Positions 1 through 4,677 of a stretch of 5,943 nucleotides of DNA are shown here, piece by piece. A program made the translations under genes and the position numbers. Source of the stretch: Bacilli bacterium. Lineage in GTDB: Bacteria; Bacillota_I; Bacilli_A; RFN20; CAG-826. Within the stretch, counting starts at the first letter, position 1. Each line of letters opens with the position of its first letter. Location of the stretch: assembly GCA_017531065.1 (NCBI GenBank), contig JAFXLR010000152.1, positions 1 to 5,943 on the forward strand. Direction: 5' to 3'. Below the pieces are notes generated by a model, which saw only the letters and a program-made list of their open reading frames with translations, was not told the DNA's origin and made no database searches.

Positions 1-194
1 CCTTCACCAGATTCGCTGGCGAGAGAGACGTTGACCACACTGTCGAATTCGATGGTTGGATGAGCGCCACCAAGGCTCTTGAAGGTGATACCTTAGCCGA
101 AAAGATGAAGAACCATCTTATGAGCAGAGACATTGAAGAAGAGACTCTCGAGCACATCCGTGAGATCTTCATCCCTGGCTACCAGGCTGCCTAA
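1..194 (+). CDS. C-terminal fragment of an unidentified protein, possibly a GntR-type regulator (FCD domain)
   Basis: An open frame enters from the left edge (first full codon at position 3) and stops at TAA 192-194, giving 63 visible residues ending in IFIPGYQAA. The fragment is mostly predicted helix and has normal codon use. A stretch near its middle (ALEGDTLAEKMKNHL, followed by acidic helix residues) resembles the last helices of FCD ligand-binding domains of FadR/GntR-type regulators, where an 'Al..gD...A...m..Hl' pattern is usual. That is a resemblance by eye over a short piece; no catalytic or DNA-binding motif is visible, so the family call is weak. The coding call is firmer because the frame is open, is followed directly by a terminator, and has ordinary composition. 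It converges on ogt. Confidence 0.6.
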   Translation, partial: FTRFAGERDVDHTVEFDGWMSATKALEGDTLAEKMKNHLMSRDIEEETLEHIREIFIPGYQAA

Positions 195-208
195 TTTCTC
201 AAACAACT

Positions 209-236
209 AAAGGGCTGCGATTTGCAGCTCTTTTTT
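209..236 (+). terminator. Rho-independent terminator of the leftmost gene
   Basis: Fourteen bases after the stop codon, a stem of about 10 bp (arms 209-218 and 224-233, one G-U pair) closes on a GATTT loop and runs into a block of T (231-236). The orientation fits the plus-strand gene ending at 194. Confidence 0.85.
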
Positions 237-248
237 ATTGCCTAAAAG

Positions 249-278
249 AAAAAGGAACGGGATTTGCCGCTCCTTTTT
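249..278 (-). terminator. Rho-independent terminator of ogt, partly bidirectional
   Basis: A 12-position stem (249-260 with 267-278) lies between the two convergent genes, 14 bases past the ogt stop. Read on the minus strand the only imperfect position is a G-U wobble; read on the plus strand it is an A-C mismatch, so the hairpin is stronger for minus-strand transcripts. The minus-strand tail is T-rich (TTTTTCTTTTAGG). On the plus side it is also followed by T runs and may act as a backup for the upstream gene. Confidence 0.75.
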
Positions 279-292
279 AATTTTTGTGTTAG

Positions 293-793
293 TTAGATTT
301 TCGGATTCATGGTCATGGAATTCTTTTCCATGTTGGCCTTTTCGAAGGCGAGGATCTTTCTCTTAAGTTCGACCCCTCCGACATATGGGCCTAAGTTACC
401 GGTCTTGGTGATAACCCTGTGACAAGGGACGAAGACTGGAAGAGGGTTCTTGCTTAAGACAAGGGTGACTTGCTTCTCAGCGTTTGGTTCCCCTATTGCT
501 TCAGCGACCTCTTGATAGGTGCGGGTCTCAGCGTAAGGGATGGTCATGACATATTCATAGACCTTCTTATCGAACTCAGTCCCTCCAAACCAGAGAGGGT
601 TATCGAAGGAAAGGCGTTGACCGAAGAAGAATTGGTTAAGGGCGATGATTCCGTCATAGAGGGCGACGGTCTCTTCGTTGATGGCGCCGATAGGATCGAC
701 AGCGCCGAAGAGTAGGCTCACGATATACTTGCCGTTGGTAACGATGGTGACGTCGCCAATTGGGGTGTCATATACTGCGTAATGATTTGCCAT
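293..793 (-). CDS. ogt: Methylated-DNA--protein-cysteine S-methyltransferase (O6-alkylguanine-DNA alkyltransferase)
   Basis: This is a suicide repair protein that moves an alkyl group from O6-alkylguanine (or O4-alkylthymine) in DNA to its own cysteine. The 166-residue length fits the Ogt class without an Ada regulatory domain. The N-terminal domain (about 1-70) is followed by the helix-turn-helix catalytic domain: a TYQEVAEAIG recognition segment (92-101), the Asn hinge at N116, the PCHRV active site at 123-127 with acceptor Cys124, the LGPYVGG loop (134-140) and the expected Glu at 151. ATG at 791-793 has an AAGGAG site (802-807) eight bases upstream. Oddities: the DNA-intercalating arginine finger (Arg128 in human MGMT) aligns without gaps to Lys107, and the following Gly-Gly aligns to Thr110-Leu111. 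It appears to be transcribed alone, with convergent and divergent neighbours. The family is clear; normal activity is not certain. Confidence 0.93.
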   Translation of the reverse strand: MANHYAVYDTPIGDVTIVTNGKYIVSLLFGAVDPIGAINEETVALYDGIIALNQFFFGQRLSFDNPLWFGGTEFDKKVYEYVMTIPYAETRTYQEVAEAIGEPNAEKQVTLVLSKNPLPVFVPCHRVITKTGNLGPYVGGVELKRKILAFEKANMEKNSMTMNPKI

Positions 794-849
794 TTCTTCT
801 TCTCCTTGTAATGAATACTAACTTAAGCAAACTTTTAGGCGATTTTCAA

Positions 850-975
850 ATGATATGCCCAAAACACCAAAAATTACATTTTAGGGATAAATGCCCATGG
901 TGTTCTATGTTAGCCCTATTCCTTAAATTTATTTTCCATATTTTTTGTCCAAAAGACAATTATTTTAAGCAGTAA
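850..975 (+). CDS. Doubtful small ORF encoding a Cys/His-rich, possibly zinc-binding peptide
   Basis: This is an open frame of 41 codons from ATG 850, or 54 codons from ATG 811, ending at TAA 973-975. It contains CPKH then, eight residues later, CPWC, the spacing of a zinc knuckle or ribbon (CxxH-x8-CxxC), followed by a hydrophobic Phe/Leu/Ile-rich stretch and a further Cys. Against it: neither ATG has a convincing Shine-Dalgarno site (only a weak TTAGG before 850), the region is clearly AT-richer than the neighbouring genes, and there is no terminator before the infC promoter. It may be a real small protein, a remnant of a longer gene, or chance. The product is not recognised. Confidence 0.25.
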   Translation: MICPKHQKLHFRDKCPWCSMLALFLKFIFHIFCPKDNYFKQ

Positions 976-986
976 TTATTTCCCTA

Positions 987-1014
987 TTGATTTTCTCATG
1001 CATGCGAGGATAAT
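987..1014 (+). promoter_or_regulatory. Candidate sigma-A promoter of the infC-rpmI-rplT operon
   Basis: TTGATT (987-992) and GATAAT (1009-1014) are separated by 16 bases, matching TTGACA/TATAAT at 4 and 5 of 6 positions. TAATAT at 1011-1016 with an 18-base spacer is an overlapping alternative. Initiation would fall near 1020, leaving a leader of about 145 nt before infC. It is the best match in the gap and lies where the operon promoter is expected. Confidence 0.6.
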
Positions 1015-1118
1015 ATCCCTTGTCGATAAAGTAGAAAGCAGTTCGCCATGAACTCGCCAGACTCCCAAAGGGAATTGGCAAAGGCTACGATGAAGGTCAC
1101 TAGACCAACAACGGAAGC

Positions 1119-1145
1119 GCGTGGCGAAGTGCCACGCTATTTTAT
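1119..1145 (+). terminator. Candidate attenuator hairpin in the infC leader
   Basis: Arms GCGTGGC (1119-1125) and GCCACGC (1131-1137) form a perfect 7-bp stem with loop GAAGT, followed by TATTTTATT. It ends 14 bases before the infC Shine-Dalgarno sequence, so termination here would switch off the whole operon. The tail is weaker than that of the other terminators in the window, which suits a conditional terminator but could also mean it is only part of a protein-binding fold. Confidence 0.5.
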
Positions 1146-1151
1146 TGCCTT

Positions 1152-1157
1152 AGGAGG
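1152..1157 (+). promoter_or_regulatory. Ribosome binding site fixing the infC start at an ATC codon
   Basis: AGGAGG is the strongest Shine-Dalgarno match in the window. It is followed, after an 8-base spacer, by ATC at 1166, with an in-frame TAG at 1151-1153 closing the frame upstream. No ATG, GTG or TTG occurs in the infC frame until GTG 1283, so this site decides the start. Confidence 0.85.
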
Positions 1158-1165
1158 AAAAACTT

Positions 1166-1747
1166 ATCCCACACTTCAATCCAAACGATCGTCGCCGCCC
1201 TGAAAAGCGATTCGACCCAATCAATGAGCACATCCGTTACCCAGAGGTCCTTGTCATTGGACCAAACGGTGAACAGTTAGGCGTGATGTCCTCACAAAAC
1301 GCGAACAAACTCGCGATGAGCTATGACCTTGACTTATTCTGCGTCGCTCCGAATGCGAAGCCCCCAGTTTGCAAGATCCTCAACTATGGGAAATACCGTT
1401 TCGAGCAGCAAAAACAACAGAAAGCCTCTAAGAAGAATCAGCACGTCACTGAAATCAAAGAGGTTCAGTTGACCCCGGTCATTGGACAGCACGACCTTGA
1501 GACCAAGGCTCGTAAGGCCCGCGAATTCATCTTGAACGGCAATAAAGTCAATTGCTGCGTCTACTTCCGCGGACGCCAACTCTCCCACAAGGAAGTTGGT
1601 GAGGATGTCATGAATAGGTTCCTTGCCCTCCTCGAAGACGTCTCTTCCATCGACAAAGCGCCATTTTGGGAAGAGAAACGCTATACAGTGATCTTGGCGC
1701 CATCAAAAAAGAAACAGGAGAAGAAAAATGCCGAAAATGAAAACTAA
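1166..1747 (+). CDS. infC: Translation initiation factor IF-3, starting at ATC
   Basis: IF-3 binds the 30S subunit, keeps it apart from 50S and checks start codon and initiator tRNA. The 193-residue product has the N-terminal domain signature INEHIRYPEVLVIGPNGEQL (19-38), then PPVCKI (66-71) and NYGKYRFEQQK (73-83) leading into the lysine-rich linker, and a C-terminal alpha/beta domain from about residue 94 to 185 with KEVQLTP and a short charged tail. Starting at GTG 1283 or ATG 1286 would remove the conserved first 39 residues, so the start is placed at ATC 1166, eight bases after AGGAGG. Rare AUU-type starts are a known feature of infC in E. coli and allow self-limitation by IF-3; an AUC start is inferred to work likewise here. 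The gene overlaps rpmI by 20 bases. Confidence 0.94.
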   Translation: MPHFNPNDRRRPEKRFDPINEHIRYPEVLVIGPNGEQLGVMSSQNANKLAMSYDLDLFCVAPNAKPPVCKILNYGKYRFEQQKQQKASKKNQHVTEIKEVQLTPVIGQHDLETKARKAREFILNGNKVNCCVYFRGRQLSHKEVGEDVMNRFLALLEDVSSIDKAPFWEEKRYTVILAPSKKKQEKKNAENEN

Positions 1748-1925
1748 GAAGGGTCTGGCCAAACGTGTCAGATTCAGCGCTTCCGGTAAAGTGAAAGTGC
1801 ACCACTCCAACATGGGACACCTTGCCCCACGCAAGAGCCGCAAGCAAAGAAAGCACCTTGCTATGCCAAATTACCTCAGCAAGCAAGACGAGAGAAGAGT
1901 CACCGATATGATGGTGATCAAGTAA
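1728..1925 (+). CDS. rpmI: 50S ribosomal protein L35
   Basis: This is a 65-residue, highly basic protein with the typical opening MPKMKTKKGLAKR, the central HHSNMGHLAPRKSRKQRKHL segment and a short acidic C-terminal helix. The length matches the family (about 64-66). It binds 23S rRNA in the large subunit. ATG 1728 lies inside the 3' end of infC (20-base overlap), preceded by AGGAG at 1716-1720 with a 7-base spacer, so translation is probably coupled to infC. rplT follows after 16 bases. Confidence 0.97.
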   Translation: MPKMKTKKGLAKRVRFSASGKVKVHHSNMGHLAPRKSRKQRKHLAMPNYLSKQDERRVTDMMVIK

Positions 1926-1941
1926 TTAAGGAGATATCACC

Positions 1942-2319
1942 ATGGCAAGAGTTAAAAACAGCGTTGCGACCCATGCTCGTCGCAAGAAGATTTTAAAGGC
2001 TGCTTCCGGCTACAGAGGCTCCAAGCACCTTTTATTCAAGACCGCTAAGGAACAGGTCCTTCGTGGTTACAACTACGCTTTCGTCAGCCGCAAAGACCGC
2101 AAGGGCGACTTCCGTAAGCTCTGGATCAAGCGTATCAACGCCGGCTGCCGTCAGTATGACCTCAGCTACAGCAAGTTCATGAACGGCCTTACCAAGGCTG
2201 GCATCATCAGCAAGACTGGTGAGGGCCTCAACCGTAAGATGCTCAGCGAACTCGCCATCAGCGATCCAAAAGCCTTCGGCGACCTCGTCAAGACCGCCAA
2301 GAAGGCCTTAGAGAAATAA
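1942..2319 (+). CDS. rplT: 50S ribosomal protein L20
   Basis: L20 is an early 23S rRNA-binding assembly protein and, in Bacillus and E. coli, the repressor of its own operon. The 125 residues include the basic N-terminal extension ([19 protein letters not shown]), [13 protein letters not shown] (23-35), the [18 protein letters not shown] helix (53-70) and the C-terminal globular domain with [13 protein letters not shown] (96-108). The usual length is about 118-119. The excess comes mainly from residues about 89-95 (ISKTGEG), where most L20 proteins pass straight from 'AGI' to 'xxNRKML'. AAGGAG at 1928-1933 with an 8-base spacer supports ATG 1942. It is the last gene of its operon. Confidence 0.97.
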   Translation: MARVKNSVATHARRKKILKAASGYRGSKHLLFKTAKEQVLRGYNYAFVSRKDRKGDFRKLWIKRINAGCRQYDLSYSKFMNGLTKAGIISKTGEGLNRKMLSELAISDPKAFGDLVKTAKKALEK

Positions 2320-2339
2320 GCAACTTCTTCTAAATAAAT

Positions 2340-2367
2340 AACCGCCCGGGAAACCAGGCGGTTTTTT
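2340..2367. terminator. Bidirectional terminator between rplT and thiI
   Basis: A stem AACCGCC/GGCGGTT (2340-2346 with 2357-2363), one non-Watson-Crick position (2347/2356) and two more G-C pairs close on a GAAA tetraloop. On the plus strand it is followed by TTTTTT (2362-2367), a strong tail for the rplT transcript. On the minus strand the imperfect position becomes a T-G wobble and the tail is T-rich but broken (TTATTTATTT); the thiI stop lies only a few bases before the stem. It serves two convergent operons. Confidence 0.88.
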
Positions 2368-2368
2368 A

Positions 2369-3550
2369 TTATTTGTTTTCGAAGTCCACTTCTTCACCAT
2401 CTTTGATCATGATGGCGTGGACGTTCTCGACGCATTCATCGAGAAGGGTCTTCCAATCAAAGAGGCTTTCATAATACTCACATTCGGAGATTTTTGGTTT
2501 GGTCTTCGGTTTCTTCGGTTTGAAGATGGTGCAGCAATCCTCGTATGGGCGGATTGAGATGTCATATGTCTCAATCTCTTGCGAGAGTTTGATGATGTCG
2601 AGCTTATCGGTGACCGCAAGAGGACGGATGACAGGATAATTGGTAACGTTATTGATCGTGACCATGCTGTCGAGGGTTTGGGATGCGACCTGGCCGATTG
2701 ATTCGCCAGAGGCGATACCGACGCAGTTATGACGACGGGCCACTCTTTCGGCGATGCGGTACATCATCCTTCTCATGATGGTGATGCAATATGGCTCAGC
2801 GACATACTGGTAGATGGCAAGCTGAAGCTTGGTGAATGGGACGATGTTCAGTTTGATGTTCTCTTGGTAGACGTTAAGTTTCTTGATGATGTCTTTGAGT
2901 TTGTCGAGGACGGCGTCGCTCGTGTATGGTGGAGCGGCGAAATGGATACATTCGATCTTGATGCCGCGTCTAAGCATCATGTAAGCGGCGACTGGGGAAT
3001 CGATGCCACCGCTAAGCATCATGAGGACTTTGCCATTCATGCCAAGAGGATATCCTCCTGCTCCCATATAGGTATGGCTAGAAAGATATATGGCGTCTTT
3101 CCTCACATCGACGTTGAGGGTGATATCAGGATTATGGACATCGACCTTTAGGTCGGTGTTCTTGAGGATTTGGCCACCAAGGACACGACTAAGCTCAAGA
3201 GATTGAAGAGGATATGTCTTATCTCCCCTTTTGGTATTCACTTTGAAGGTCTTGCCTTCTTCGAGTTTGATTAAGGCGAGAGCGTCTTCTTTAAGTTTCT
3301 CGATATCCCTATCACTCTTGTAGACAAGAGAGATACGTTGGATGCCGCTTACCTTCTGGAGACGGCTAATGAGAGGCATTGGGTCGCCTTCGAATCTCAC
3401 ATAGGTATGGTCGTGATCGAAAGTCGTGACCGCGTTCATGCCCTTTAAGGCGTGGCGGATATTCTTATTCAGTTCTTTGACGAACATCTTGCGGTTCTCA
3501 CCTTTGGTGGAGAGCTCGCCATAATGGATCATTAAGGAATCGTAGTTCAT
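2369..3550 (-). CDS. thiI: tRNA 4-thiouridine synthase ThiI, short form without rhodanese domain
   Basis: ThiI adenylates U8 of tRNA and transfers sulfur to make 4-thiouridine; in some bacteria it also feeds thiazole synthesis. The 393 residues show the N-terminal ferredoxin-like domain (HYGELSTKGENR, 9-20), a THUMP domain (about 60-165), the PP-loop ATPase motif SGGIDSP (180-186), the GIASGESIGQVASQT segment (278-292) and PYEDCCTIF (335-343), which holds the cysteine equivalent to E. coli Cys344. The C-terminal rhodanese domain of the E. coli enzyme is absent, as in Bacillus, where the neighbouring cysteine desulfurase donates sulfur directly. ATG 3548-3550 overlaps the desulfurase stop as ATGA, with AAGGAG at 3561-3566, ten bases upstream. 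Confidence 0.95.
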   Translation of the reverse strand: MNYDSLMIHYGELSTKGENRKMFVKELNKNIRHALKGMNAVTTFDHDHTYVRFEGDPMPLISRLQKVSGIQRISLVYKSDRDIEKLKEDALALIKLEEGKTFKVNTKRGDKTYPLQSLELSRVLGGQILKNTDLKVDVHNPDITLNVDVRKDAIYLSSHTYMGAGGYPLGMNGKVLMMLSGGIDSPVAAYMMLRRGIKIECIHFAAPPYTSDAVLDKLKDIIKKLNVYQENIKLNIVPFTKLQLAIYQYVAEPYCITIMRRMMYRIAERVARRHNCVGIASGESIGQVASQTLDSMVTINNVTNYPVIRPLAVTDKLDIIKLSQEIETYDISIRPYEDCCTIFKPKKPKTKPKISECEYYESLFDWKTLLDECVENVHAIMIKDGEEVDFENK

Positions 3551-4677
3551 CTGTTGATGACTCCTTCTAACACTTCTTTGAACGCTTTGACGAAGGTTTC
3601 GGCTTCTTCAAGCGTATTTCTTCTTGAGAATGAGAGTCTAAGGGAATTTCGGGCGTCTCCTTCGCTTCTATGCATGGCGGTTAAGACACCAGAGATTGGC
3701 TCACCCTTAGAGTTACAAGCACTCACGCTAGAGACATAGATTTCTCTTTCACTAAGAGCCTCTAAGACGACTGAGGCTTTCTTGTTTATGAGCGAGAAAT
3801 TAAGGACGTATGGAGAGGCGTCAAGAGGCGAATTGAAGCGGATTTCGTCAGGGATATTGAGGTTTTGACGGAGATATTTGGATATCTCTTCAACGTGTTT
3901 GAGATTGCTCTCGTAGTTCTTGAAAGCCTCTTTCACGACATAGGCTTGGGTAAGGGCGGCAGGGACGTTGATGGTGCCGCTTCTGAAACCGAATTCCTGT
4001 CCACCGCCATCATTGATTGGGACGAACTTGATCTTGCTCAGATAGACAAGCGCACCATCGCTTCTAAGCCCACCGATCTTGTGGGAGCTATAGGTGAACA
4101 TATCGAGTTTGGAATATGGGACTTTCACCTTGCCAACCGCTTGGGTGAGGTCGCTATGGAAGAAAGCCTTTGGGAACTTATGGGTCAAGTCTGCGAGAGC
4201 GGATAAATCATTAATTGAGCCAGTCTCATTGTTCACGCCCATGATGGAGACGAGGATGGTGTCTTTATCAAGAGCCTTTTCTAAGGAAGATGGCTCGACT
4301 TTGCCTTCTTCGTTGACTGGGAGATAAACGACATCGAAACCTTCTCTTTCAAGCTCCTTGAAGGCTTCGGTGACGGAAGGATGCTCAACCGATGAGGTAA
4401 TGAGCTTCATTCCCCTATTCTTGTAGAAATGGGCGATTCCCTTGATGGCAAGGTTATTGCCTTCGGTCGCACCGCTATTGAAGATGAGGGAATGGGTTTT
4501 GGATAAGCCGAAAACCTCAAGGATCTCAGCCCTCGCTTTCTCTAACTGACGATCTGCCTGACGGCCTAAGCCATGGGTTGAGGATGGGTTGCCAGGAAAA
4601 TCGTTGATCGCTTTGAGATAGAAAGATATAGCCTCTTCAAGTGGGGCTGTTGTGGCAGCGTTATCAAAATAAATCAT
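3547..4677 (-). CDS. nifZ: Cysteine desulfurase, NifS/IscS family (NifZ-type sulfur donor to ThiI)
   Basis: This is a PLP enzyme that converts L-cysteine to L-alanine, leaving a persulfide on its own cysteine for transfer to acceptors. The 376-residue aminotransferase class V fold shows MIYFDNAATT at the start, NSGATEGNN (67-75), His99 (cofactor stacking), HSD..Q (174-179), the PLP-binding lysine in SSHKIGG (Lys200), FRSGTINVP (231-239) and the persulfide cysteine in SACNSKG (Cys321). Its position directly before a rhodanese-less ThiI points to a dedicated donor for tRNA 4-thiouridine, as NifZ in B. subtilis; a general Fe-S role (IscS/SufS-like) cannot be excluded. It overlaps both neighbours by 4 bases (ATGA). 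No Shine-Dalgarno match is visible before its ATG, which suggests translation by coupling to ezrA. Confidence 0.93.
   Translation of the reverse strand: MIYFDNAATTAPLEEAISFYLKAINDFPGNPSSTHGLGRQADRQLEKARAEILEVFGLSKTHSLIFNSGATEGNNLAIKGIAHFYKNRGMKLITSSVEHPSVTEAFKELEREGFDVVYLPVNEEGKVEPSSLEKALDKDTILVSIMGVNNETGSINDLSALADLTHKFPKAFFHSDLTQAVGKVKVPYSKLDMFTYSSHKIGGLRSDGALVYLSKIKFVPINDGGGQEFGFRSGTINVPAALTQAYVVKEAFKNYESNLKHVEEISKYLRQNLNIPDEIRFNSPLDASPYVLNFSLINKKASVVLEALSEREIYVSSVSACNSKGEPISGVLTAMHRSEGDARNSLRLSFSRRNTLEEAETFVKAFKEVLEGVINR

Larger units (their letters stand above)
794..1019. other. AT-rich divergent intergenic region between ogt and the infC leader
   Basis: This stretch is visibly richer in A and T than the flanking genes. 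It should hold the promoter of ogt (reading left) and holds the infC promoter (reading right). The ogt ribosome binding site is at 802-807. The best leftward promoter match is TTGAAA (849-844) with a 17-base spacer to TTAAGT (826-821), whose -10 is poor. The doubtful Cys/His ORF occupies 850-975. Nothing else was recognised here. Confidence 0.5.
1020..1165 (+). ncRNA. Structured 5' leader of infC, probable L20-responsive leader
   Basis: About 145 nt between the promoter and infC contain no convincing frame but several hairpins: AGTTC/GAACT (1040-1054), a two-part stem GCCA..TCCC/GGGA..TGGC (1056-1079), GGTC/GACC (1095-1106), and a perfect 7-bp GC-rich stem 1119-1125/1131-1137 followed by TATTTTATT. 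The last looks like an attenuator, though its T tract is interrupted. Segment 1077-1085 could also pair with 1145-1151 beside the ribosome binding site (GGCAA/TTGCC or AAGGC/GCCTT). In Bacillus the same operon is preceded by the L20 leader, where ribosomal protein L20 binds a 23S rRNA mimic and promotes premature termination. The identification rests on position and structure; no covariance model was run. Confidence 0.55.

Noticed and set aside
470..715. Plus-strand open frame of 81 codons opposite ogt
   Set aside because: It is the complement of a well-supported alkyltransferase gene, with no family features or ribosome binding site.
821..849. Leftward promoter for ogt (TTGAAA, 17 bases, TTAAGT)
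   Set aside because: The -35 is good and spacing ideal, but the -10 matches at only 3 of 6 positions; in AT-rich DNA this is too weak to list as a feature.
998..1007. CATGCATG palindrome between the -35 and -10 boxes as an operator
   Set aside because: The symmetric core is only ATGCAT to CATGCATG, no second copy is present, and the operon is expected to be controlled in its leader.
1283..1288. GTG or ATG start for infC
   Set aside because: It would remove the conserved N-terminal IF-3 segment and has no Shine-Dalgarno site in front.
2729..3151. Plus-strand open frame of 140 codons opposite thiI
   Set aside because: Its His/Asp-rich composition is what antisense reading of this codon usage produces; thiI motifs on the other strand explain the region.
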